Counted from the first letter of the stretch, positions 1-13,848 are shown. The stretch is DNA of 64,000 bases from Neelides folsomi (GCA_034687125.1 JAQGBZ010000017.1:1-64000); one strand, 5' to 3'. Program-made: numbers and translations. Notes: generated by a model not told the origin, from the sequence alone.

Positions 1-2
1 AC

Positions 3-68
3 GTGGATGTGAAGCTGTCGTTTGTTTGCGTTTGCAACGCTGCCTCGAAGCTGATGAAGCTCAAGTGA
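3..68 (+). CDS. Possible 3' end of an upstream gene
   Basis: An open frame enters from the left edge and reads VDVKLSFVCVCNAASKLMKLK before TGA at 66-68, followed by AT-rich sequence resembling a 3' UTR. Base composition is higher in GC than what follows, which is the only other support. I do not recognise the protein. It could equally be chance; a second frame is open to 72. Confidence 0.25.
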   Translation: MDVKLSFVCVCNAASKLMKLK

Positions 69-69
69 C

Positions 70-3000
70 AAAATAATTTTACTGAATATATTATATAATA
101 TATAAGCATTACCATTGCCAAATCTTAGAAAAATTGATTAAAGATTAAAAGAGATACGAGCTGATAAAAAAAAGATACTTATGGCCCTCCCTGTACAATT
201 AGGTAAGTCCAAGGAACAAATTGTTTAAATATTCAATAGGAGTATGTTTTAGATACATACAGGTAGGTATGTAGGTATAAATTGTAATTGATAAAAGATG
301 ATTTGTTAAAGAAATGTTTCGACTAAAACTGTGATAAAAGTAACAAGGTTTGTTGGTTTAGTTTAAATGGTTTAATGAGATATGAATCAAACGGAAGTGT
401 CCTATAGTTGATTGTGAAACGGCCCTCCACCTGAACACACATTCCTAGATTAATTTGTTTAAAGACCTCTTAACCCAAGTGCGGTGGATGGGAAGGGCAT
501 TGGAAGAGCTTATTAAAGCTTTTGAGAGATAAGGGGTGTCGGTAGAAGGAATGGGTCCGAGGGTCTCATTGGGTGGTTTATCCCTGAAAAATCGGGCCGA
601 GGGTGCCTGAGTGAGCCTGAGTGGGGAGGAAGGTGAGCTGAGAGGAAGTAGATAAGTGGGCCAAGGGACGGGTCGCCGGAGTTGAGAGTGGGACAAGGGT
701 ACTCGCTGGCCTTGCTCTCGCAGTGACACACTTCGGCCCTCTGGCCTTGGCAGAGAACAAGGGAATGCGCCCTTTCCGCTCTCGAGGTGAAGGCCGCCCT
801 TCAAGGGCTCTTCTCCCTCTGCTCCCATTCCCTTCGCTCCGCCCTGATCCTTCCTCCCATTATTACCATTATTACCCCCTGCTATCCCTCTACATGGATT
901 ATGGACCACCTGTAATTGATCATCACTTCATTACTTAATATATCCACATTCTTTACATTCCATTCATAATTATAATTTAAAACCCTCTTTTGGACTCTTC
1001 TTATCTCAATGCTATAGATTGAGTATTTTTCATCTTATTAATTTGGAAAATTTTTATACAATACTGTTATTACGCTTTTAATTTAGTCAAATAATTTTAC
1101 CTACTTATATAGAATTTCTAAGGGTGAATTTGGGGATTTTATTTTAACGATCTTGGATTGTCTGAGTCGGGAGGAAATGGAATGGTAATGAGGTCTAGGA
1201 ATAGTAGTTAAAAGTCAATGGTGCGACTAGGTTTATGGTGATGATGGTTCTGAAGTGTCTGGAAGTATCGATTAACTTGTGGAGTCTTGGAGGTCGCGAG
1301 AGCGTGGGAAGTCATCCAGGAATCTCGACAGAGTGTTTGCGCAGGGAAGGGGCCCAAGGTCTTCGTCGTCTGCTGGAAACCCTCGTCCCATCATCAGCTC
1401 AACATCGATTCGACAATGGAAGAGTCCAAGTGGAGCTCTTAGCCACAAACATGAACTCTCCCCGCCGTCCACGTGGGGCGGAAGTGAGTGCCGGTCACTC
1501 GACCACCACCACCTCACTTCTTCTCCGACTCTTCTCCCAACAACATCTCGAGCTCCTCCACATTTTCATTTTACTCATATGAAACATTATATTATTTTAT
1601 TTCTCTCCCAAACACCACTTACATATAATAACTTTTTAACTTTTAAAATTATTATAAAATATCTTGTAAAAACCTAACAGAAGAAAAGAGCCTGTCTTTA
1701 ATTTTCATTGTTAATCAATTTTATTAATATTTAATAGCAATCTTGAAACACTAAAATAAAGGTGAAGAAATTTGCAAACTTTTGATTTTATATCCACATA
1801 TGAATTTGAATTGATGAATCTTGGTCGATTGTTGAATATTTGGTACACGTGGTATATGGTCCTTCACTTTCAGTATTTCAAGCGTAAGTTTTGGAAACTC
1901 TCTAATTAAGGAATGATGAAATCGGGGTTCCTTTTTAGAAATTCATTTTGAATGAGTTGATTTAATGATGTCTTTAGGTTAGGTGAATGGCACATCTAGA
2001 TAGAAAGATTGGAAAGTAACTTGTAAACTTATAATAAAAATAAGACGTGCTCAAAAATTAAGCTCATTCGTGCTCAATTTAACATGACAAATTCGCAAAA
2101 AATGATGTATTTGCATTTATGAAATGTACAAATGTACTTACATATGTAAACATTGGGGTTTGATCTAAATGAAACTTTTATTATAAAGGATATTTTTCAC
2201 TTTAAACATATCCTATTTATCAACATGATCAATTAACTGACTATATAAAATATTAAATTCATATTAATATAATTAATAAAAAAATCGATGATGGATTTTC
2301 ATGTTATTGAATAAATTCAGGATACGATCTCATTTATTTATCGCCAACAACTCATTTAGGATATTATGACTAATCATAATGGCACTATTCATTGTGGAAA
2401 GAGGATGGGGATTAATCTAGTTAAATGAATTGGCTATTGACTCGGGTGATCCATTTGGACATGTTTGAGCTGGAAGTTCATGCGAGGGCGGCATTTGGAA
2501 AGTGGGATTGATAGCGATGACACGATTTACTTTGTTTAGCAATCTGCTGACCGTCCCTCGTTGTGCGGATAAAGAGGTCGGAGTTTGTTCATGGGAGAGA
2601 TGGGGGAGAAGAGACGGCGTGGCAAGTAGAACAGGGCCAGGTGAATGAGGAATCGAGGCGTTCTCAGCCATTTCCTCTCCCTCGCAAGGCCTTATTTTCG
2701 GAGTCTCTCTTCTTACACAAGGAGTCTTCGGGGTCAGCCCCCACTTTCAATTGTCACTCTCACCCTCGCTTTCTATTCAGCCATAACATACTCTACTTTG
2801 CCCGTCCAAATATCAAACATCAAACATATAGCCCATACTTATGAAACGAGCAACCAACATGTGCTCATATTTAGCAACATGCAATATGCTATGGATGTAT
2901 GGAAATTGTATTTCAATCATGTTAATAACTTGTCTAACGGATATACTTATTTTAGCAACATGTGGCAAACGATGGGTTTTTATTGGAGACATGCTTAAAT

Positions 3001-6000
3001 AGTTGAGACATGCATACATGATTGTAATACACAAACATTAAGTTTAAGATATTTGCATTAAACAGGGGGCAATGGAGCGATGATAAATATGAAGAGAATC
3101 ATCGTCCTCTCTTCTGAAAGTGGGCCGAGGAGGCGGGAGATACCCGGAAAGAGGGAGTTCTTTGCACCACGGGGCAGGGGCAACGCCCGCGTGGCCCAAG
3201 ACGGCAGAGTCAACGATTGGAGCAGAGGAGCGTTCACCCGACGGCCTCGTAGCGACGGCCGCCGACCGCCGCTCGCCTCCTCCGTTTCCGGAACTCTCTT
3301 TTGTGTGAAAGCGAAGTTGAGCAAAGAGAAATCCGCGCGAGCTCCGCGTCCATTGCCTGACCTACCATTCCGTTATGTAAGAGCTGTAGAAACCGTTGGC
3401 TTCCTTCTTCCTTCCGTCGACATCCCAACAACACATGCGGTCATTGATTCCTGCCCCTCCGCGACTACTATCGAATTTTGCACTCGCGGAGTGTCATAGA
3501 TCTTTATTCTAGTTTCACCAGGGTTCACTCACACCTCACCTCCTTTCTCATCCCTATCATCACCCGAAGAGACAAATATAAACAAATGCCATCGACTCCA
3601 AACGCCCTGTATCTATCTATTTAGACACATGCTAAATAAATGATTACTTGGCCCATCCAAATTCCACTCCATGGTTCAACATGGGATTGGATACGCAGTG
3701 TTGGTCTGATTAAGGACACACACGATCCTATGCATGTTTAATACCCGAAGAACCCGAAGAAACCGGAGGCATGAAATGAGATTGAAATGGAGCGGATTGA
3801 GCATTCACTATTTCCTGTATGGAACTTACATGTTGGTTAGAGAGGAATGAGACATGCTAATGGGGAAGTTAGTTACAGGACGTATACTGTCTCATAGTGT
3901 CTCGAGATGTTGTAATGTTTAGGATAATGAAATAGATAGTGGCGATCTGTCCACCCCGATGGGAAAAGAATCGACTCGTCGTTCCGCTACCAACACCAAG
4001 GATGAGCCGAAGAGTTGAGCTGTGAGGAGAGGGGTGGCCGAGTGTGTACATAATCCGCCTCTTACGTCTTCCCCTGCAATGAATCTGCAGGGACTTCCTC
4101 GCTCCTACCTGCAAAGTGGAAATCGAAAGTGAGCAACAGCTCACTCCCACGACGAACTCCAAACAAACAACATCCTCCGATTCCTCTAGGAAGAAACTTC
4201 CAATTTTTATTTTATTAATTTTTTTAAATTTGTATTTAAATTCATACTACAGATTTTTAGATTTTATATTAACTTTTTTAATTTCTCTATTTCTTTAAAC
4301 TATTTTGACTTTTGACCGAATAAATGATGAAAATTCTTTGGGGTGCATGAGCATTAAGAGTTCATTGACTAATCATTGTTGAATTTATGTAGAGATCTCA
4401 AGCAAGTCAAGAACTTATTATGAGAGTCACTCTGCGGTTACTCAAGTTTGATAACGAGATCTCCGCTCATTTGAATACCAATTGAATCTTAAAAATATAA
4501 TGCGTGTTATTTTGCTTCTTATGAACATTATACTATATTGGTACAAAAATGAATATTCCTAATAGGTATGCTATTATGATAAATATCTGTATTATAAATA
4601 TTGATAAATTAAGTAAATATTGAACACCCTTAAAATAATGAAGGCGCCGTCGTCTGGAGAGTGTTTTAGGTGTTGTGCAAGGGCATTAAAAGTGGAGTGG
4701 AAGGGTCTATTTGGTGATATCTGGAAGAATTGGAACATCCCAAGTGGCGAGTTTCGCTTTGTGGAAAGTAGGAAGGAAGACGTCCTTGGACGCCTAAATA
4801 GAAAAGAGTAGAGAGTGGGATTTCGTTCTAGTGACCCCAAAAGTGTAATTTGGTCACCGAAATCCTCGCGAGGGTTCTCCTCCATTGTTGGTCTCCCAAG
4901 TAAGTGAAAGTGGCCCGTTTTCACTTTCAATTAAACCAGGCCGGAGCCTCGTAACCCAACGAGTCTCTCTGGCCTCCATCTCCAAATGGGCTCTGAGGCA
5001 ATGGGCCCTTTCCCAACTTTCTTCTCTGTTGCAACCACTTCCTACACTAAGGACCCTATTACATCAATCAAACGCCCCTTACACACCACCACATCCATTG
5101 ATGCATCGAAGCATAATATGTATTTATATTATGGCAGGTGGCACGCGAACATCAACAGGTCTTCCGCTCAGCCCTTCAACAGGCTCAATTGTTTCATTAT
5201 TCTTATTAGCCCCATTAGTGTCATTTCTAATTAGCATTTTAGCCATGTTTGGAGAGTGATTGAACGGTTGTTTCAGGTTGGTCCAATGCGGTCGGCGGGA
5301 CTGGCGGGAAAGTGGGGAAGGGGGCCGGTTCCTCTCTCTGGTCCACATTCACGCTGTGGTGATGATGGGATCCCAATTGCCTCGATTTCACGAGAACAAC
5401 TAGAGCACCTCCGCTCTCTCTTCCGCTCTCGCTCTGGAGAAACACTTACTAATTAGCCCTTTTAACCCACAACCCTCCTTCCCCACCTCTCATCATTTCA
5501 GACTATACCTAGACTATATCCAATGCGAGATGATGTGGACGAGCTGACCATGGAATGCTCCAGGCATCAAGGTCGTTCAGCTTGCATCACCACGCTCAAT
5601 CCTTACTTATGCCATTGAACGCAATGGTCGCGTTCACTGCACTGTGAGTAGTAGATCGCAGGGATAATATCTCCTTACGCAACTCTAGAATCAGTGTGAG
5701 AAGGAGATATTGTTCCATACATAGCCAGGGTGTCAAAGTATTTAAGGTAGTTTTTGGAATGTTCCATTGATGAGAATGTGTATTATTTGACTGGAGTTGA
5801 GAGGGGAGGCGGGAGGATGAGGAGCAAAGGGAGCGGAGGAGTTCATTCGCAAAGGCCGACTTGACACGGGCCCGTCTGACCCACTTGGCGGAGGGAGGAA
5901 GGATGACTCGATTGCGTAGGTTGCGGTTCTGGGGCAGAGAAGACCTTCCCGACTCCCGGGCCCCAAGACCAAGGTTGGATCCGAAGGTCGGGGGCTCGTT

Positions 6001-8052
6001 GAAGGTCCTTTTCCAGCCTGCATGAGGGCCAAGGTCGCCCTTGCTCTTCCTCCCACTCGCCCCACTTTCCTCGGGATCCCTCCGATGCCCGCCTTGCACA
6101 TAGCCCGGTAAATCCCGCAGTCTCCGCAATCTGTTGCTCCTCCCCGCCTACCCCACCAAATTTCGGCATAAGGTGCAAAAACCCCATCTCTCTTTATAGC
6201 CAAATTATCTCCCAACTCTCCCATTATTTTAAGCTATATGAGCATATCTACAGCATACAGCATACAATAAACATTTATTACATATAGGCTACAAATAGAG
6301 CTAGATGCACTGAATATTCTGTCTGCATCACTGTCAATGTGTTTTTAATACAATTTTCCTATTTCCATCCGCATCTATTATGGATAATTGAAGGTGAAGG
6401 TTCATTTCAATGCCTACCTATTCAAATGCTTGTGAAACAATTTCATGCAAAATTCTTTCCATATCCTGAAAGTCACCTTCTTGGATTTGGCAATAATCCT
6501 TTATTGGGAATTGGACCAGACCCAACATAACTATTTTTATGTTGTATTGGTATTGATGCTATAAAAGTTCTAACTAATCAAAGTGTAAGAAAGATTAAAG
6601 GATGATTAAATAAATGATGCGATTATAAGTTTGTTTGCACACGAACACCATCGTATTATTATGTACCCAAGCATTTATATTGACCCACATGCAACTCATG
6701 GGAGCATTTGGTATAATACTGATGAATTGTACCACGTCATCTTTTCTGAATAATTATGAAAACCCGAAGGTTTGAACATGCGAATGTGAAATTTAAGGTA
6801 ATTGTGAAGGTGATTTGCCAAAATGGACTTTGCATAATGTAAATTGAGCATGTGCTGGAACTCATCTACCTGTCTGGTGTCCGTCTGGGAGAGGGAGGTT
6901 GGGAGAGGTTACCTACGTGTTTGGTTCCGGGGTTCTTGCGTATTGAGCCTGACCTTTGTCAAGCTCAACTCCACGGCCGAGGCCGGGCCGGCGTTTGGGA
7001 GGGGAGTTTGGCCCGGAAAGGAGTCTCGTGCCATTGAAGCCCCAACATTGACCTCCAAAGGGAGCCGACCTTCTTCCTGCGGCCTTGTGGACTCGAGGAG
7101 GGGAGACGGCGAGGTCGAGCGTCTCCCGTCTCCTCCCACTCCCTCGCATCCCGGGGTCGGGAGAGCCCAATTCTCTTTTCGGGGACTCAGACAGTCTCCT
7201 CCGAGAGAGACCTTGATCTTCACCGGCGCATGGCCTCGCCCAAGACCCTCGCAATCCAGGAAGATCCTTCTACCTCCGCCGCCGCCTGCTTTTCCAACTA
7301 TTCAGCCCAATTGACTCTTCGCATAACCCTCAAACAATTTTCAAGTTCCAAACAGACCTTCGAGAACCATTTTCATGGAATGGAACGAGGTGATGCGGAA
7401 TTGACAAATCCACAACTAATTTTATTTCCTCACTGATAAAACATCCTTGTTATCTCATATTTACCTCATTTTAATACATGCAAGCCATTTTATATTCATT
7501 CTTACCACAAGTATGAGTATCTACTCTAGTATGTGGGAAGTACCATACATTCACATGTACAATATGTATTCGCGTAGGTACCCATCATTGTCATAATTCA
7601 TAAACTTTTGATTAAATATACCTAGACTATTCATGTAAAATATGTAGATTAAGGATATAATGTATCTTAAATAGGTTAAGGCAGATTCAACTCACCATCA
7701 GCTATAAATTATATACCCATTCAAAGAGTTAAAAGAAAATTAATATGGGCACCTATTTATTAGTTTTGTGATATGAGAAATGAACATTATGTGCTTTAAA
7801 TAACATACTTATTGGTTGCTTACGACTTATAATTTGCAATTCAGACGATAAGGAGTTTTGAGGAGAACGTCAAGCCATAAACAACTACATAGATATAGTT
7901 AATTAGATTATTACCGGATGTCAATTGATAAAAAGTACCAATTTTTGATATAAATACATTACATATAACATACTTATACATAGCATTAGTAAGAAAATGA
8001 AACCCAAACTCATCACTCAACTTCATTTTATTTTATTTATTTTCAAACAAAA
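70..8052. other. 8-kb gene-poor region with GC-rich islands
   Basis: No ORF here resembles a known family. AT-rich sequence is interrupted by short GC-rich islands at about 560-870, 1270-1560, 2430-2720, 3110-3480, 4870-5420, 5820-6130 and 6850-7330. Several frames stay open across the islands on both strands, as expected from low stop-codon density, and none shows a consistent exon chain. The islands could be regulatory DNA or unrecognised exons. Confidence 0.5.
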
Positions 8053-9419
8053 ATGAATCCTTGCATTTTGGGGATCTGTATTATTTGTATCATTTACCAG
8101 TAAGTTTCGAAATATTGATATAAACAAAGTATCATTGTCTTTCTTAATATAAGTCTCAATTGTAATTTTAATAGTACAAGTGAAGCAACGAAAGTTACAA
8201 ATAATAGGGTGGGTATATCAGACAAAGACTTAAGTTTGAACCACTTCATTGAAAGAAGCTACGAGTCTCCGAGCAAAAAATGCAAGTTTATTGAAAGTAA
8301 ATTTGCTCATGCCGTATCCAATTTTACAAAATGCTCTATTATGAGTGCTCGGCCAATTCGTCTATGCCAATGTTGTCTTGCTAGTTATATTCAAGTTATT
8401 GAAATGCATCACGAATTCGCAGCAGTAAATTTTATACTCTAGATTAAATACAGTAATTATAATTACAAATGATTCATTTTCATATTATGTGTCTCTTAAT
8501 TAGACCATAGATGCTGAAGGGAATAAATGTCGAACATATTATGTAAATAAAGATAGGATCGAGATAGTGGAGGATTGTAAGGATTTATGTCATTCATAAC
8601 AAATACGATAGATGAAAAATCTTACATTATTATTAAGACTCACATGATTTAAGATATTTATTATTAATTTTGTAAGCTATCAAATATGTGGACGGGCTCT
8701 GGACCAAAGGAAATTGTGATAGTATGATAAATTAATTTTGAAATAAAAATTAACCAAAAAAGTTTAAATCAAAAAATATTTTGTGGTAGATTGTTTTTCC
8801 AAATTTCCAAATGGAACCATAAGCCAAACGCCAACCAAAAAAACAATCAGGTTCAATGCGCTTTATTCTGACGTTGAAGATTGTTTTAAAAACCACAAGA
8901 ACAATAACAAGAACAATACTTGCATTGACTGTAAGCAGAGTTATGAACATCTCACTAAACATTATATTAGAATTGGAGAAGAATATGGAGAACGAACATG
9001 CCTCGACATTGTGGATACTGTATGATAAAATGATACATTAAACGATTTAAAATATATTACTATTTATACAACATTTCACAGATGAATACGACGAGAAATT
9101 GTTGGAGCGAACACTTTAGATGTCTTCCTGAAAAAATGGTCCAAACTTGGCTATACGCTATAATATTCTTTATCATTTCTCTTCCACTCATTTTCTACCC
9201 ATTGGCTTATTTGTTCTCTCAAAAGCAACAAGTCCCCATTCTCGAACGTAATTTAAAACAGTTTAAATTTAATGTTTTAATGAAAATTTTTACTAATTAT
9301 TATTTTTAGAAAGAAGGTTTAATGAAGTATTTGTCACGTCTTTGAACTCAGAAATGAATTTTGGGAATAGAGGGCATAGACTATTAATTAATTCATCGTC
9401 TTTTGACGATGATGAATGA
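8053..9419 (+). CDS. OSTM1-like protein, copy 1
   Basis: OSTM1 is a type I membrane protein that acts as beta subunit of the lysosomal Cl-/H+ exchanger ClC-7. Exons: 8053-8099, 8175-8424, 8504-8576, 8677-8721, 8790-9019, 9082-9247, 9310-9419; they join in frame to 306 aa. The start gives a short hydrophobic signal peptide (MNPCILGICIICIIYQ). The luminal part has the family's cysteine pairs (CQCCLASY, NTCIDCKQSYEHL), the segment TCLDIVDTMNTTRNCWSEHF matches the conserved C[IL]D..D.MN.TR.LW block of vertebrate OSTM1, and a membrane helix (about WLYAIIFFIISLPLIFYPLA) precedes a short acidic cytosolic tail. AATAAA signals lie at 9419-9424 and 9444-9449. Intron positions and phases match copy 2 exactly, so the two arose by duplication. 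Family assignment is firm; partner and location come from the family. Confidence 0.85.
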
Positions 9420-9659
9420 ATAAATTTTGTATACTATTTGACGAATAAAATCTCACAAAATCAAAAGCCACTTTTTTTATCTTGATTTATTTATGAAGAC
9501 AATAAGTAGAAATATAATTAGCACGCTTAAATATGTTAAATTGATAGAATTAGTGACAAAAATGATAATACTTAGATTTTTAATTAGACATATTATTATA
9601 AACAAACCATATCATACAGATGAATATAAATATAATGTATGTAGTAAATTGAAGTCTTC

Positions 9660-10697
9660 TCAAAGAGCCTCGGAAGAAACACTCGGTAGTGGTAATTTGC
9701 TAATTTTCAGGATAAATTCTATTAAATACATTTGTGTCTGAAAAATTTAAAAGCAAATATCATTTTAGTGAGAAAATTTAACTGTATAGTTGAAATGAAT
9801 TTAAAATTTTAAAATATTTTTATACCTGAATTTCATCAGGATTATTTGTAACATAAAATCCAGGTACACCAGCTTTTTCCATCATCGCTTGTTGTTCGGC
9901 ACATTTCTGATCCATGGCCATTAACACCTTATTCATGATCAATTAATTATTTAAAAAACTTAAGCTAGATGGTAAATACTAGTTAATAGTGAAAGGTAGG
10001 ATAGTTAGTGAAATACGTAATAGGTAAATTATATGATATTATATTAATATAATAGTAATTATAGTAGTAATTACTACTTTTATATCAGAGTCTTTTAATT
10101 CGTTTTTCTGTCTAAGAATTAATTCTTCGTCTTCTTCGTCTTCTTCTGTCTTATTCATCGAAATTTTCGATTCTCTTAACAGCAAACGCTCGGCTTAATA
10201 AAGTACAAAGTTTTAAATTATTATTTAGTGTTTATAATAGTTTAGTATATGAATTAAATGCACCAAAGTTCAGTAAATAAAGAATTGTATAAATGTAACA
10301 TACTTCTTTGGTTATTCAGCAATGTAAGACGTTGCTGGAAGTAAACTTTTTCGGTCACATCTTGAATGTCTTTTAGTCCTTTAACGATTTCAAATACGGT
10401 GTCATGAAGAAGTGTGTTAGCCAAGCCAGATAGAAGTTCCATCGGAAGCCTCTGTTGATGTTTCCTAATATAACAAATATATTATTAAATTTATGAATAT
10501 ATTAAGCACAAAGTAAAAATAATATTTACATAAATAAAGTTAAAATATAATTTAATTTATATAATTTAAAAAATTTTTGCAGGTATTCAGATTTCAGATT
10601 CTTACGAAGGGAGATCTCGTGCCATAGTTTGTAGCTTATCCAAAATAAAATATAATCTTTCTTGCAGAGCTTGCGAATCGACTTTTTCTTGCTCCAT
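9660..10697 (-). CDS. DGCR6 / gonadal homologue
   Basis: Related to vertebrate DGCR6 and Drosophila gonadal, a small coiled-coil family of poorly defined function. Exons, 5' to 3' on the minus strand: 10697-10606, 10464-10304, 10193-10078, 9927-9826, 9737-9660; they join to 182 aa. Diagnostic stretches are QQRLPMELLSGLANTLLHDT followed by VFEIVKGLKDIQ, and the C-terminal AMDQKCAEQQAMMEKAGVPG-FYVTNNP, all close to DGCR6. The middle exon encodes an acidic run (TEEDEEDEE) not in vertebrates as far as I recall. The gene sits between the two OSTM1-like copies, convergent with copy 1 (241 bp between stops) and divergent from copy 2 (about 520 bp between starts). Homology is clear; molecular function is not. 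Confidence 0.85.
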
Positions 10698-11218
10698 TTA
10701 ATTTTCTTGTTAGAAATGACAATGATAATTAGCTTTTTACTTAAATAATCATATATTTAAAATTATTAGCTAATGTTTTTGTCAAATAGTTTAATGTAAT
10801 GTCTGATTTTCTTCCTTCTCCTCTTCCCACTTCGAACACTTCGAAGGAAGGAGTTGTTTTATCTTTTATCTTCTTTTTCAATACATTTCATTTGGGCGCT
10901 TTTCGTTTCAAATTCATGCTTCATAAAAAGAACACGTGCAGTGAAGTGAGTGGGATTTAGGATTAACTTTTATTTAATTTTTCAAGGATCTTCTGAATCT
11001 TATCTTAGAGTTTAGCAAGTATTGTTTACAAACCGCAGACTCGGAATGATTCGAAATTATCTGGTGAGCGTGAGTTTCATAAAATAGGGTTTTATAAAAG
11101 CATTTGCTACTTTTAATAATCAATTTATCAAGTTTTAAATCATCAAAATGTACTAGATTACAATTTTATTTCCAGATTTAGTTCAACTTTGTTCAACCTG
11201 AAGAAAGAAGACATTGAC

Positions 11219-12739
11219 ATGGGTCATAAATATTCAATTGCCCATAAAACGAAGAACCACGGAGTTATATTCTTTGTTTACTTTTTGGCCATAAGTGTTT
11301 TACAGTAAGTCATATGATGAATTAAATTGATTATAATTATCTATGGGTAATTTTGGATAATAAATTGTAGTCTAATTAAATAAGTAAGAGTAATGTTTAT
11401 TTTATATTTTTAAATAGGACAAGTGGAGAAACAGAAACAGAGCTCTTGTATAAATCTATTGATGACATTATTACTCCGAGTGATACATGCAAGTTAATTG
11501 TTGGGAGGTTTGCTTCTGCCATTTCGAATTTTACACTTTGCTCTGTGACAAATGCACGACCGATTCATCTCTGCCAGTGGTGTCTTCGACATTACATGAG
11601 AGTTGGAGAGACTCATCACGATTTCACAATTGTAATCAGACATTACATTTATTCTATGTACATATAACTTAATATTAATTTGTAACGAGATTTTAAAGGA
11701 ATGTATTTTTTGAAACAGACCATCGATGAAAAGGGCAATCCATGTCGCGACTATTTCACAAATCTAGATAGAATTGAAATAGTCAATGATGGTAATAAAT
11801 AAAACACGATTAATTGATTTGTACTTGTACTATACTATGAAAGAAATCAAATGTAATTGTTTAATCATTTAAATATTTTTGCCATTTAGCTTACAAATAC
11901 GTTGAGGGACTTTGGAATAAAGGGAACTGTGATTGTAATTGAGTTCATTTAATTATTATAATATAATGCCAATATTTAGTTTATTAAAATGAAATATCTG
12001 TAAATTGACCATTTGAAAACATTTTACAATAGATTGTTTCTTAAAATATCAAAACGGAAGTTTAATGCCTCGAGCCACCGAAGAAACCGTTAAGTTCGAG
12101 GTCCTTTACGTCGATGTGAAAGCTTGCTTTAACAAATTTTTAGAATCAAATGATACATGTAATGAGTGTAAGACAAATTATGGGCAGCTCAATGAATTTT
12201 ATATTCAAATATGTGAGAAGTACGGAGAAAATGTTTGCCTAGACATTGTCGATACAGTAAGATTTAAATTCTCATTCTTTAGAATATAAAATCATTATTG
12301 ATGCAAATCTTGAGGTTATTTTATATTTTATTCATCTTGGCTATAATTAAATATCTAATCAATTTAGATGAATACAACAAGAGAGCTTTGGAGCGAACTG
12401 TTTGGATGCTTTCCACAACGGAAGTCTGAAACGTGGCTTCACATTGCTCTCATCTCATTCGTTTGTCTTCCTCTTCTTTTCTATCCACTGGCTTATTTGC
12501 TCTCTAATAAGCAAGAATCTCGTGTTCTTACGCGTAAGAAATTGCAATTTATTAAACATTAATTAATGTTATACTATAATTAAAATTTAATACGAGAAAA
12601 TGATTTTAAATGTCTATGATATTTATGAATTACAGAAAGAAGACTTGCAGAAGTGTTTGCAGCTTCATCGAGTAATATTGGATCAAGTCGACCATATAAC
12701 CGATTTAATTCTCCTTCCGAACAGTTTGAAGACCAATGA
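11219..12739 (+). CDS. OSTM1-like protein, copy 2
   Basis: Second tandem OSTM1 family member. Exons: 11219-11304, 11418-11631, 11719-11791, 11890-11934, 12033-12256, 12368-12533, 12636-12739; product 303 aa. The N terminus is longer and more basic than in copy 1 (MGHKYSIAHKTKNHG) before a hydrophobic signal (VIFFVYFLAISVL). Conserved luminal motifs are NARPIHLCQWCLRHY, DTCNECKTNYGQL and VCLDIVDTMNTTRELWSELF; a transmembrane helix (about IALISFVCLPLLFYPLAYLL) follows. Exons 3, 4 and 6 have the same lengths as in copy 1 (73, 45, 166 nt) and all intron phases agree. A likely 5'-UTR intron runs from a GTGAGC donor near 11063 to an acceptor ending at 11175. Copy 2 and copy 1 differ at many residues, so the duplication is not very recent. 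Confidence 0.85.
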
Positions 12740-13208
12740 TCTTTAACGACTTATTAACCATTCCTCATTCCATAAGTATCATATCAGATACTTACTTAAA
12801 GTTCGTAGGCACAAGTACTATATGTTATGTTACCTATATAAAATATTTATATAGAATTACAGTGTTTCTCTTTTAAAAAGTGATCTTTATTTCCGTAATT
12901 AAAACTTATTAATTAAAGATATCTTCCAGTCATGAATGTTACAAATACTACTTGCCATTTAAATGAAAGTTTTATTCATTGATGTTCAAACCATTGTTAT
13001 AACTGTGTTACCATTTAATTCTGCTTAAGCCAAATGATATTGTTGGAAGAAAGTTAAAACGATAAAGGTATATGTTTATTCAATGTTGTATATGAGTAAT
13101 ATAATAACTTGTACTTGTATCAAATATAAATGTTATGATTAGGGTCAATTAAAATAATAAAAACGTAATAAAAAAGAATAAAATATTTACAAAACTGAGA
13201 TTTTTCTG
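12740..13208. other. Convergent intergenic gap
   Basis: AT-rich sequence between the 3' ends of OSTM1-like copy 2 (plus) and MEAF6 (minus). It should hold both 3' UTRs; no further gene is visible. Confidence 0.6.
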
Positions 13209-13848
13209 TCATTTGTTTCTGGCTTTTTTGTTTGACTTTTTAACTTTGTGTGAGGACTTGGAAACTTTTGAGAGGGTGTCGATGGATTTGTTTACATGTT
13301 GAAAAGCGATGACTTCTTTTTCTTCGCTTTCAGATCCATCTTGATGGGAGTCGGACTCGGAATTTCGATCCACCGAGGAATCGACGTATCCACTAACAGC
13401 CGCCATGCTAGTGATCGAGGATTTACTAAAAAGACGATCGGCCTCCTTGAATTTTCTATTTCTTTTATCACTCTTGGTATTGTTGGAGCTTGCATGGGGC
13501 TTGGTTGAACCAGCTGCTACGCCGATGTACCTATCCCATCCTCGAATGATATTTCCATATAAATGGGTGTCTTCCAGGTACGAGCCTTCAAAGGCGTAAA
13601 TCTGACGTTCCAGCGTCGCAAGTGTATCCTTAAATTTATTTAACAGAGTTAATTAATGCATAAACGAGAAATATAATTAATTCCAAGCTTTAACGCCAAA
13701 TAATTTTTTTATAAATTGAATAGCTTCGGACAAAAATTAAATGAAAGGCTCGTTTTAATCTTACTGCAATTTCAGCTCGACGTTTTACGAGTTCTGATAA
13801 TTCTTCACGGGTTTCAATCAAATTGCCTTTATTAGCCGGTTTTTCCAT
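13209..13848 (-). CDS. MEAF6: MEAF6 / Eaf6 chromatin subunit
   Basis: Small shared subunit of NuA4/TIP60 and HBO1/MOZ-type histone acetyltransferase complexes; nuclear. Two exons, 13848-13765 and 13628-13209, give 167 aa. The N-terminal helix ([20 protein letters not shown]) continues into [20 protein letters not shown] and NIIRGWDRY, nearly identical to vertebrate MEAF6, then [20 protein letters not shown]. The C-terminal third is Ser/Asp/Lys-rich and low complexity (KSNKKARNK end), as usual in the family. It is divergent from UTP14 with 278 bp between start codons. Identification is secure from sequence alone. Confidence 0.93.

Noticed and set aside
1235-1677. Overlapping 115- and 132-codon plus-strand ORFs in a GC-rich island
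   Set aside because: Two frames are open in the same place with low-complexity composition and no family motif; low stop density explains both.
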